From: Magnetospirillum sp.
Lineage (GTDB): Bacteria > Pseudomonadota > Alphaproteobacteria > Rhodospirillales > Magnetospirillaceae
DNA length: 10,000 nucleotides
NCBI GenBank assembly: GCA_020217035.1
Contig: JAIWOG010000030.1
Location: 1 to 10,000, forward strand
Reading direction: 5' to 3'
The translations under genes were made by a program, and so were the position numbers. Below, one piece after another: positions 1 through 6,805 of this stretch. Under the pieces are notes generated by a model, which did no database searches, was not told the origin of the DNA, and saw only the letters and a program-made list of their open reading frames with translations. Each line of letters starts with the position of its first letter. Position 1 is the first letter of the stretch.

Positions 1-600
1 GCCATGGTGCGCTTTGGCGCGGCTCATGTCACGGGTGTGGACATCACCGTGGGCGGTCTGGAAAAGGCCCGCCGGCAATCGAGCAAATTTCCCGAAGGGG
101 CCAGGATGGAATTCCGTCAGGGATCGGTGACGGACCTGCCGGTCGAGGATGGTGTCGCCGATCTCGCCTGGTGCAACAGCGTCCTGCATCTGGTCGACGA
201 TCCCCTGAAGGGTCTGAAGGAACTCAACCGAGTGCTGAAGCCGGGCGGCAAGGCGTTCATTTATGTCAACGGCTCGTTCGGGTTGCTAGAAATACTCGTC
301 CGGGCGCTTTATGCCGCCAACCAGGATTTGCCGCGCAGCCTGTTCCAGCACGCTCTCGCCGCGACCGGCATGAATCCCGGTCGAGTCGCCTGGGTGGTTG
401 GCTTCACCTTTGCCAATTACCGGTTCATGCCGCGGGCCTGGGTCGAGGAGATGATCGCCGAAGCCGGATTCGAGATCGTCACCAAGCTGGAACGCGGCCT
501 TCCCATTGACCAGTGCGAAGCGGTTGCCGCCGGGGCTCCCTACGCCTCGGTGAAATACGGCGAGGCCAAGCTCAATTACCTGATGAGCAAAGTTCGATGA
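1..600 (+). CDS. Class I SAM-dependent methyltransferase, N-terminus outside window
   Basis: The frame is open from the first base, and the protein enters the window just before the second strand of a Rossmann-type methyltransferase fold. GVDIT near residue 13 is the acidic position that normally binds the ribose of S-adenosylmethionine. The glycine-rich motif I must lie upstream of the window, so the ATG at base 4 is unlikely to be the true start. Later landmarks fit the Methyltransf_11 type: an LPVEDGVADLAWCNSVLHLVDDP stretch corresponding to motifs II/III, followed by LNRVLKPGGKAFIYV. A C-terminal half of about 100 residues (FMPRAWVEEMIAEAGFEIV) resembles the lid region of small-molecule methyltransferases. 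The substrate is not evident; a sugar or lipid-linked glycan is a guess from context. The stop TGA at 598-600 overlaps the next gene's ATG, so the two are probably translated together. No membrane segment or signal peptide is visible. Confidence 0.85.
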   Translation, partial: AMVRFGAAHVTGVDITVGGLEKARRQSSKFPEGARMEFRQGSVTDLPVEDGVADLAWCNSVLHLVDDPLKGLKELNRVLKPGGKAFIYVNGSFGLLEILVRALYAANQDLPRSLFQHALAATGMNPGRVAWVVGFTFANYRFMPRAWVEEMIAEAGFEIVTKLERGLPIDQCEAVAAGAPYASVKYGEAKLNYLMSKVR

Positions 601-1631
601 TTCGTTTCGGCAAGTCATTCGGCCCGCTGTTTCAGCACAAAAGGGACATGTTTGCCGATAACGACGCACTGCTCGCCCGCCAGCGTCAGCTTGCCGAACT
701 TTACTTGGCACAGCCCGCGCGAACCGGCTGCAAGACATGTGATGCCCCGCTTGGTCCGCCGGATTTCCGCAGCCGGGGCATTCCTTACGCGTCTTGTCCG
801 AGATGTGGTCATCTCAACGGCTGCCATGAAGACAGCGAGGCTCTCTGCGCTGCTCTTTACACCGGAGATGCCGCCACCGACTACGCCCGGGCCTACACAG
901 CAAGCGATGTCGATGCCTATGAACGGCGGGTCGCCGATATATATCTGCCCAAGGCCGCATTCTTGCGCGAGGCCCTGTCCGAGGCCGGACTGGGAGATGC
1001 AGGCATCAGTTGCGCCGATCTGGGTGCCGGCTCGGGGTATTTCGTCAGCGCATTGCGCCGGACCGGCTTCACCGCCACCGGATACGAGGTCTCGCCGACA
1101 CAAGTCGCGCTAGCCAAAGCCATGTTGGGAGAGGGCGCGGTGCACCCCATCGGCGTGAACGATCTTGAATCGCTGGCCGGATCACTTCCTGGGCCGGTGG
1201 TCTCGATGATCGGCGTGCTGGAGCATTTACGCCATCCGCGTCGGGTGATGGCGGCCTTGACCGCCAATCCGAATGTACGCCATCTCTATCTTTCGCTGCC
1301 CCTGGTTGGCCCCTCCGTCATCATCGAAGCGCTGTTTCCTTCGGTCACGCCGCGCCATCTGGCGGTCGAACACACCCATCTTTACAGCGAAAGTTCCATT
1401 GATTGGTTGTGTCGTGAATTTGGTTGGCGCCGTCAATCCGAGTGGTGGTTTGGTTCGGACATCATGGACTTGTTTCGGGCTGGGACCGTGCGGCTGGGTC
1501 AGGATCGCGACACGCGTGGCCTGCAAACCATGTGGCTCACCCACCTGCAACCGGCCATGGACGCCTTGCAACTGGCCTTGGACGAGCGCAAGCTGTCAAC
1601 CGAGGTTCACATGGTGCTGGAGAAGATCTGA
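597..1631 (+). CDS. SAM-dependent methyltransferase with N-terminal zinc-ribbon-like element
   Basis: This 344-residue protein starts at the ATG that overlaps the preceding stop (ATGA). An earlier in-frame ATG at 513 would lie deep inside the previous gene and adds only arginine-rich out-of-frame-looking sequence. Residues 45-48 and 67-70 form a CxxC...CxxC pair (CKTC and CPRC) that looks like a zinc ribbon. The methyltransferase core follows: DLGAGSGY at 141-148 is motif I, E164 in GYEVSP is the ribose-binding acid, and GVLEHLRHP at 206-214 is the post-II region. A zinc-binding module in front of a methyltransferase recalls the sugar C-methyltransferases (TylC3/NovU type), but the spacing is not the same and I do not assign that reaction. 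The ribosome-binding site is weak, consistent with coupled translation. The stop lies 7 bases from the stop of the opposing gene. Sugar or glycan methylation is inferred from the neighbourhood. Confidence 0.82.
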   Translation: MIRFGKSFGPLFQHKRDMFADNDALLARQRQLAELYLAQPARTGCKTCDAPLGPPDFRSRGIPYASCPRCGHLNGCHEDSEALCAALYTGDAATDYARAYTASDVDAYERRVADIYLPKAAFLREALSEAGLGDAGISCADLGAGSGYFVSALRRTGFTATGYEVSPTQVALAKAMLGEGAVHPIGVNDLESLAGSLPGPVVSMIGVLEHLRHPRRVMAALTANPNVRHLYLSLPLVGPSVIIEALFPSVTPRHLAVEHTHLYSESSIDWLCREFGWRRQSEWWFGSDIMDLFRAGTVRLGQDRDTRGLQTMWLTHLQPAMDALQLALDERKLSTEVHMVLEKI

Positions 1632-1646
1632 CCCTGGCTCAGGGGT
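1632..1646. terminator. Short hairpin at convergent stop codons (possible weak bidirectional terminator)
   Basis: CCCTG at 1632-1636 pairs perfectly with CAGGG at 1640-1644 across a three-base loop. It sits exactly between the two converging stop codons. The stem is only 5 bp and there is no T-run on either side, so it does not meet the usual criteria for an intrinsic terminator. I list it because it is the only candidate for ending the two converging transcripts, which otherwise must overlap. Confidence 0.2.
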
Positions 1647-3387
1647 TGAGATTAAGCCGCCACAGCAGACGTAGCCAATGCCACGACCAGTTCCTGCTCG
1701 TCAGTCCATGGTTGGCGCAAAACGCCTGCCGTACCTGTTGAACCGCCGGCGCGTTCCACCACGCAGACACCCCATCCGCCAGTGCGGCCACATGGGCGGC
1801 AGCAGCTTCGGGATCGTGATGGACGATGCCAACCTGTTCCATTGCCTGGAATAGCGGCGTGGATTGCCGGCATAATTGCCAGCTGTCCTTGTCCCAAAAG
1901 CCGACCCACGGAATATTCGCCGCCATGGCGATGTGCATGGTGGTGCCGGGATTGTCCAGCACCAGCAATCGACATTCGAGCAAACGGCGGGCAAGCTCGA
2001 ACTGATCCCCCTTGAGTTCGCGGATTTCAGGCCACAACCGGCGCACGAAACTCATATCCTGGAGATCCCAGTCACCAAGATGGTGCGGACGGTAAATCAA
2101 CTGGTCACGTGTCGCCGCCGGCAAAGCGGCCAGGAATCGCCGCTTCCATTCCCGATAGGTCGCGCTCTGGGCGAGTTGAGGCCCCGAATGCAGACGCGTC
2201 ATGACCGCGTGCAGGGACGTTCCCACCAGAACGAGATCGGTGTTTTTCTCCCGGTGACGGTCGGCAATACTGCTCAGATAAGGTGACGGAGCCGCGACGA
2301 AATGCCCTTGATGGTCTTCCTGCGCCGTCCAACCCCAGGTCAGGAAGGTATGGAAACGATACAGAAAACCGGCGAAGAACGGCACCACCAAGGCTGTGCC
2401 GTAATGGCAGCCATATTGCGAGCTGACCAGCTTTTCACCCCGCTCCGCCGCATGGGCGGCCAGGAAGAGCTCGCGTTCGTTGATCCAGGTCACAGGACCG
2501 ACCTGAAGTCGTCCCGGCGCATAGGGTAAAGCGACGGCTTCCGCCTCCCAGATCGCGTAAGCGTCGCGCAGATGGCCTGGGCGAGCAACCTCGATCAGAC
2601 GCTGCAAGACCGAAAGGAAAGCCGCGGGAAGAACCGGCATCGGGCGGCTTTGCGCTTCCCCGACCCATGCCGCTTCCACTGGTGGGCGACTGGGGGCCAA
2701 GGACAAGAACAGCGAGAACAACAGTCGTCCGACCGGCCCGACACCCCAAACGTTGTCGAAGCGGATCCGCGGCATCAGCTTGCGAGCCAATTGGCGCAAC
2801 CAGCGGACCCGCGGGGGCGGCAAGTCGCGCGTACGGCCCTGAACGGGGGGCGAAAACGCGACACGTCGCAAGCTCCACGGCGCCGGCGCCAAATGTTCTA
2901 GAAACAGAGAATCCAGCCAGTAAATGAAATCGGGATGGGCGATGCCGCGCATCACGAAATCCTTCATGTCGATGAAATTCCAGCTGCCGGTTTCCGCCGC
3001 GATGGTGACGGAAAATGCCTCGTGCCCATAGCGGGCAACCGTCGCCTCCATCAGCCGATAGCGCAAATAGGCGACTTCGGCCAAGCGGAATAGCCAAGTG
3101 AAACTCAACAGATACCAGTATTGGTAACCGTGATCGACCTTCCAGCGGGTATTCATCTCCTGACCCAGCAGCACGATTTGCGCCTCGGTCAGCTCACGGA
3201 TGGTTTCTCCCGCCTGATAAAACGCCTGGTGCGTGGGAAAGGCGTCGATGAACGGCAAGGTGGACCAGTCGGGAAAGCGGTCCTCGCGCCCCACGAAGCA
3301 GGCTGGCGAGAGCGCCACGTCGCGGCTGGGATCGAAATCGTCCGGGACACTGGTCAGGAACAGGCGGCGTTCGACCTTGGGGCTCAT
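1639..3387 (-). CDS. LIC12162-family putative transferase
   Basis: This 582-residue soluble-looking protein matches, by recalled features, the LIC12162 family of putative transferases found in O-antigen and capsule loci. That family is typically close to 600 residues and its chemistry is not established. The N-terminal FLTSVPDDF start and the YWYLLSFTWLFRLAEV region (about 90-105) fit it. So does the C-terminal block: LDNPGTT at 477-483, ANIPWVGFW at about 490-498, a VGIVHHDPEAAAAHV stretch, WW at 543-544 and a final aromatic-rich NWSWHW. The C-terminal block resembles nucleotide-sugar-binding halves of GT-B-like enzymes, which is inference. The start is the ATG at 3387, overlapping the manC stop as ATGA; a GAGG about 16 bases upstream is too far for a good site, so translational coupling is likely. 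An upstream in-frame ATG at 3561 would run 58 codons into manC and is rejected. It is the last gene of the operon. Confidence 0.75.
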   Translation of the reverse strand: MSPKVERRLFLTSVPDDFDPSRDVALSPACFVGREDRFPDWSTLPFIDAFPTHQAFYQAGETIRELTEAQIVLLGQEMNTRWKVDHGYQYWYLLSFTWLFRLAEVAYLRYRLMEATVARYGHEAFSVTIAAETGSWNFIDMKDFVMRGIAHPDFIYWLDSLFLEHLAPAPWSLRRVAFSPPVQGRTRDLPPPRVRWLRQLARKLMPRIRFDNVWGVGPVGRLLFSLFLSLAPSRPPVEAAWVGEAQSRPMPVLPAAFLSVLQRLIEVARPGHLRDAYAIWEAEAVALPYAPGRLQVGPVTWINERELFLAAHAAERGEKLVSSQYGCHYGTALVVPFFAGFLYRFHTFLTWGWTAQEDHQGHFVAAPSPYLSSIADRHREKNTDLVLVGTSLHAVMTRLHSGPQLAQSATYREWKRRFLAALPAATRDQLIYRPHHLGDWDLQDMSFVRRLWPEIRELKGDQFELARRLLECRLLVLDNPGTTMHIAMAANIPWVGFWDKDSWQLCRQSTPLFQAMEQVGIVHHDPEAAAAHVAALADGVSAWWNAPAVQQVRQAFCANHGLTSRNWSWHWLRLLWRLNLNP

Positions 3388-4778
3388 TGTCGACCGTACT
3401 CGTCCTCGATGCGGACGATATCGTCCTCGCCCACATACTCGCCCGACTGCACCTCGATCATGCGCAGCGGAATCTTGCCGGGGTTTTCCAGCCGATGCAG
3501 GGTGCCGGCAGGAATGAAGGTGGATTCGTTCTCGCGCACGATGAAGGTGTTTTCGCCGCACGTGACCCGCGCCGTGCCGGTCACCACCACCCAGTGCTCG
3601 GACCGGTGCCAGTGCTTTTGCAGGGAAAGTTTCGCCCCCGGATTGACCTGGATGTGCTTCACACGATAGCGATAGCCGTCATCAATGGTCTGGAACCATC
3701 CCCAAGGCCGCCAGACCCGGCTGCCTTGGGTCGCTTCGGAACGTCCCGACCTTTTCAGATGCTGGACGATTTCCTTGACATCCTGGTCGTGGGCCTTGTC
3801 CGCCACCAGGACGGCATCGTCGGTGGCGACGATCACCAGATTGTCGACCCCCAGGGCCGTCACCAGCTGATGCTCGCTGCGGACATAGGTATTGCGGGTG
3901 CCGCTGGCGATGACGTCGCCCAAAAGCACGTTGCCGCCATCGTCTTGCGGGCTCTCCGCCCACAACGCCGACCATGACCCGATATCCGACCAGCCCATGT
4001 CCACCGGCACCACTGCCGCCTTGTCGGTGTTTTCCATCACCGCGTAATCGATGCTTTGACCGGCGATGGCGGAAAAAGGCGCCTCGGCCAGACGGAAGAA
4101 AAACAGGTCCGACACCCCCTCGGCCATGGCAGTGCGGCAGAGGTCGACCATGGCGGGCGAAGCGCGGGTCAATTCCTCCAGATAAGTCCGGGCCGAAAAC
4201 AGGAAAATGCCCGAATTCCAGTAATAGCCACCCAAGGCCAGGTAGTTCTTGGCGGTATCGAGGTCGGGCTTTTCGACGAAACGATCGACGGCCAAGCCCT
4301 CCCCCACGGGCTGCCCGCCCTTGATGTAACCATAGCCGGTATTGGGTTCCGTCGGTTGGATGCCGAAGGTGACCAGCATGCCGTTTTCCGCCAGTGGCGC
4401 GGCCTTGGCGATGGCGGCGCGGAAAGCCTCGACATCCTTGATCCGGTGATCCGACGGCATCACCAGAAGCAGGGCGTCGGGTTCGGACTGGACCAGAAGA
4501 GCCGCCGCCGCCGCCGCCGGAGCCGTGTTGCGGCCCACCGGTTCGATGACGATGGTGCGCGGGTCGATGCCGGCCTCGCGCAGTTGTTCGGCGACAATGA
4601 AGCGATGTTCCTGGTTGCAGACGATGACCGGCCGACCGGGCAGCCGTCGCGCCGTATCCTGCAACAGCGTCGCCTCGCCCGTCAGCGACAACAATTGCTT
4701 GGGCTGCATTTCCCGTGACAACGGCCACAGCCGGGTGCCAGCGCCGCCGGACAGAATGACGGGAACGATCTCGGCCAT
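3384..4778 (-). CDS. manC: Mannose-1-phosphate guanylyltransferase / mannose-6-phosphate isomerase
   Basis: This bifunctional enzyme converts fructose-6-phosphate to mannose-6-phosphate and couples mannose-1-phosphate with GTP to give GDP-mannose, in the cytoplasm. At 464 residues it is close to the usual ManC/AlgA/XanB length. The N-terminal nucleotidyltransferase domain shows GGAGTRLWPLSR at 11-22 with the following QPKQ, PSDH at 108-111 (metal and nucleotide binding) and FVEKP at 167-171. The C-terminal type II isomerase cupin begins near residue 357 (RPWG). It has the metal-ligand cluster QKHWHRSEHW at 387-396 and the PAGTLHRLENPG segment around 424-434, so both halves look intact. The ATG at 4778 is preceded by a GGAG about 9 bases upstream. 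The gene sits 30 bases behind the epimerase-like gene and overlaps the next by ATGA. GDP-mannose could feed mannose, rhamnose, fucose or perosamine units; no GDP-mannose dehydratase is in the window to say which. Confidence 0.95.
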   Translation of the reverse strand: MAEIVPVILSGGAGTRLWPLSREMQPKQLLSLTGEATLLQDTARRLPGRPVIVCNQEHRFIVAEQLREAGIDPRTIVIEPVGRNTAPAAAAAALLVQSEPDALLLVMPSDHRIKDVEAFRAAIAKAAPLAENGMLVTFGIQPTEPNTGYGYIKGGQPVGEGLAVDRFVEKPDLDTAKNYLALGGYYWNSGIFLFSARTYLEELTRASPAMVDLCRTAMAEGVSDLFFFRLAEAPFSAIAGQSIDYAVMENTDKAAVVPVDMGWSDIGSWSALWAESPQDDGGNVLLGDVIASGTRNTYVRSEHQLVTALGVDNLVIVATDDAVLVADKAHDQDVKEIVQHLKRSGRSEATQGSRVWRPWGWFQTIDDGYRYRVKHIQVNPGAKLSLQKHWHRSEHWVVVTGTARVTCGENTFIVRENESTFIPAGTLHRLENPGKIPLRMIEVQSGEYVGEDDIVRIEDEYGRQ

Positions 4779-4808
4779 GAACGGCTCTCCAAAGGAAGTC
4801 GGCGTCAG

Positions 4809-5765
4809 TTACGATGGCGAAGGGTGACTGTCAAGTGCCGCTGCCGCCATGGTGTGCAGGCCGTTCGCCAAAGTGACGTGCGGCACCCAGCCTAACTCCC
4901 GCAACGGCGTGTCGTCCACCACCAGTGAACCGATCAGGCGCTCGGCCGCCGCACGTTTCCCGATGACGCTTGCCGCCAACCGCAACAGTCCCGGAGGCAC
5001 GGCGGGCAACCGGGGGCGGACCCCCAGTCCGTCAGCCAGCAACCGGATCAGTTCCGGTGTCGAAACGTCATCGCCGTCCCGAATCAGGAAGCACCCCTGG
5101 GCATCGTGGGCGACCAGGAAAGACAGCCCCCTCACCAGATTTTCCACGCCCACCAGGGATCGTCGGTTATCCACGCCGCCCAGCGGCAAGGGTGCGCCCA
5201 AGCGTATCATCCGCAACAACGCCGCCAAATTGCCCTTGGCCCCAGGGCCATGCACCAAAGGCGGGCGGAGAATGGCCAAGGACAAGCCCTGGCGGGCGGC
5301 AAAGGCGGTCAAGGCCGCTTCGGCCTCGGCCTTCGACACCCCATAGGGATCGACCGGGGCCGGGGCATCGTCGGCACGGAACGGCCGATCCATCGCGGTG
5401 GCCTCGCCATTCACCTTGATGGAGCTGACAAAAACGAAACGGCCCACCCCCATGTCAGCCGCCTGCTCCGCCAGGCGCACCGCGCCGTCACGGTTGACAT
5501 GACGGAACAACGCCAGGCGATCAGCGGCTTTATCCTTCATCACATGGGCTCGTGCCGCCAGATGGATGACGGCGTCACATCCTTTCAGGGCGTTTCTCCA
5601 ATCCGTCTCCGGCCCCAGCGACGCCACCACTCGCGCCTCCACCCCCAGCGGCAGGAAGGCATCCGTGCGCCGCACCGCCGCCACCACCCGGTGGCCGCAT
5701 TCCAGCAGATGACGGCAGGTGGGCACCCCGACGAAACCCGAAGCGCCGGTGACCAGAATCTTCAT
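4809..5765 (-). CDS. NAD(P)-dependent nucleotide-sugar epimerase/4-reductase, WbpV/WreQ-like SDR
   Basis: This 318-residue extended short-chain dehydrogenase has an N-terminal NAD(P)-binding GASGFVG (7-13). S114/S115 lie in FVFVSSIKVNGE, and the catalytic Y141 and K145 in DPYGVSK, so the active site is complete. HLAARAHVMKD (68 onward) and SSIKVNGE are typical of the subgroup found next to WbpL-like transferases. Characterised members WbpV and WreQ reduce the 4-keto group of UDP-4-keto-6-deoxy-GlcNAc to give UDP-D-QuiNAc. Other members are annotated only as UDP-glucose 4-epimerases. Which reaction applies here cannot be read from the sequence, though the pairing with the downstream-of-dehydratase type transferase favours the reductase. 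Start: ATG at 5765, overlapping the previous stop as ATGA, with AAGGGA at 5779-5774 eight bases upstream. An in-frame ATG at 5846 lies inside the neighbouring gene and is rejected. Confidence 0.85.
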   Translation of the reverse strand: MKILVTGASGFVGVPTCRHLLECGHRVVAAVRRTDAFLPLGVEARVVASLGPETDWRNALKGCDAVIHLAARAHVMKDKAADRLALFRHVNRDGAVRLAEQAADMGVGRFVFVSSIKVNGEATAMDRPFRADDAPAPVDPYGVSKAEAEAALTAFAARQGLSLAILRPPLVHGPGAKGNLAALLRMIRLGAPLPLGGVDNRRSLVGVENLVRGLSFLVAHDAQGCFLIRDGDDVSTPELIRLLADGLGVRPRLPAVPPGLLRLAASVIGKRAAAERLIGSLVVDDTPLRELGWVPHVTLANGLHTMAAAALDSHPSPS

Positions 5766-6784
5766 GCCGCAATTCCCTTGGACCAGCGTTGCAACAACGT
5801 CAACAGCGCAGCGGTGACGACCACCGCACCGCCACCTCCCAACCATGGCGCCCCGGTCACGGCGACGACGGCGCAGCCGATCAGCAAAAGATTGCCGCCC
5901 AAGACCGCCAGCGCCACCTGATCGTGACGCTTTCCCCCCTGCACCGCGCGTTGATAGAAATGCTTGCGATGGGCTTGCCAGACCTTCTCACCGTTCAATC
6001 CACGACGGACCAAGGTGATGGTGGCGTCGGCCAGGTAATAAGCGGGCAAAATCAGCGCGGCGGCCAACTGGCCGCTGGTCGCCAGCAAGATCAGCAACCC
6101 CCCGAGAACGAAGCCGAACGGCACGGATCCCGAATCGCCCAGGAACAGCTTCGCCGGGTGCCAGTTGAACAGCAGGAAGGCCCCCCCCACGACCGCGACG
6201 ATGCCGCCATAGGGAAGAAGTTCCAACGCCCCGCCAAACAGCGTCATCATGGCCACACCGCCCCCCAGGCTGAGCGTCTCGATTCCGGTGATGCCGTCGA
6301 TGCCATCCATGAAATTGTACAGGTTGACGAACCACAACCAAGCAAGCACCGTGATCAGCCGATCCAGCCACGGCGCCAACACGCCTTGAAAAACCAGCGC
6401 CGTTTCGGGGAGCAAGGCCAGAACGGCGCCGATCACCACCGCATGAGCACCGAAGCGAGGCAACACGGGCAGCGAATAGCGGTCGTCCAGCCACGACATC
6501 GCCATCAGCACCAGCGCCCCCAAACCCAGGCCAACGGCCAGGATACCGCCGTGGCCCCAGCCCGAAAGCATCAACAGCAGCGCCATCACCGGTGTGGTGG
6601 CCAGTCCGCCGCCACGCGGCGTCGGCAGGGTATGGCTGGACCGTTCGTTGGGCAGATCAAGGATTTGCCGGCGAAGAAGATAGGCCAGAACCTTGCGGGT
6701 GACGACGATGGTGGCCGCCGCCGCAACAAGGAACAAGGGCCAGGATTCCTGCCAAGTGGCGGGCAGGCTTTGCAGTGCGATCAC
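5762..6784 (-). CDS. Polyprenyl-phosphate sugar-1-phosphate transferase, WbpL/WecA-like (MraY superfamily)
   Basis: This 340-residue integral membrane enzyme is expected to transfer a HexNAc-1-phosphate from its UDP-sugar to undecaprenyl phosphate, the first step of repeat-unit assembly at the inner membrane. Around ten hydrophobic segments alternate with conserved cytoplasmic loops. PNERSSHTLPTPRGGG is at 45-60 and WLDDRYSLP (D100/D101, metal and catalysis) at 98-106. NLYNFMDGIDG spans 154-164, KLFLGDSGS 212-220 and HRKHFYQR 272-279. These loops match the WbpL subgroup rather than MraY. The start is GTG at 6784, four bases after the previous stop, with GAGGG eight bases upstream inside that gene's end. 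The frame stays open to an ATG at 7129, but that stretch is antisense-like readthrough of the neighbour. No internal ATG occurs before residue 72. The likely sugar is QuiNAc-, FucNAc- or GlcNAc-1-phosphate, judged from the adjacent SDR gene. Confidence 0.92.
   Translation of the reverse strand: MIALQSLPATWQESWPLFLVAAAATIVVTRKVLAYLLRRQILDLPNERSSHTLPTPRGGGLATTPVMALLLMLSGWGHGGILAVGLGLGALVLMAMSWLDDRYSLPVLPRFGAHAVVIGAVLALLPETALVFQGVLAPWLDRLITVLAWLWFVNLYNFMDGIDGITGIETLSLGGGVAMMTLFGGALELLPYGGIVAVVGGAFLLFNWHPAKLFLGDSGSVPFGFVLGGLLILLATSGQLAAALILPAYYLADATITLVRRGLNGEKVWQAHRKHFYQRAVQGGKRHDQVALAVLGGNLLLIGCAVVAVTGAPWLGGGGAVVVTAALLTLLQRWSKGIAA
6181..6188. repeat. Homopolymer of 8 C (G8 on coding strand)
   Basis: Eight consecutive C on the plus strand read as G8 in the sugar-1-phosphate transferase gene, encoding part of VVGGAF (about residues 198-203). 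The reading frame across it is intact. It is long enough for occasional slippage but may be only a by-product of GC-rich Gly codons. Confidence 0.6.
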
Positions 6785-6805
6785 CGTCTCAGCCCTCGTC
6801 GAGCA
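6785..6805 (-). promoter_or_regulatory. Ribosome-binding site supporting the GTG start
   Basis: On the minus strand a GAGGG lies eight bases before the GTG at 6784. It is embedded in the last codons of the two-domain oxidoreductase gene (D-E-G-stop). This well-placed site, together with the 4-base gap after TGA and the lack of any nearby ATG, decides the start of the sugar-1-phosphate transferase. Confidence 0.55.

Noticed and set aside
1390..1460. T/G-rich patch in the second methyltransferase, suggesting foreign DNA
   Set aside because: It encodes a Trp-rich stretch (DWLCREFGWRR, EWWFG) whose codons explain the composition. The rest of the gene matches its surroundings.
3388..3561. N-terminal extension of the LIC12162 protein to an ATG at 3561
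   Set aside because: The extra 58 residues are Arg/His-rich and lie wholly inside manC. The ATG at 3387 forms an ATGA overlap and starts at the family-typical N-terminus.
4501..4517. Tandem GCC trinucleotide run
   Set aside because: It encodes a short Ala run after the NTAP segment of ManC, where homologues are also Ala-rich. Five units is ordinary at this GC content.
3682..4728. 348-codon minus-strand frame overlapping manC in another frame
   Set aside because: Gly/Arg-rich shadow of manC; manC has both complete domains and a good start.
5106..5921. 271-codon plus-strand frame antisense to the SDR gene
   Set aside because: Low-complexity Arg/Gln/His product, no ribosome-binding site of note, and a complete SDR gene on the other strand.
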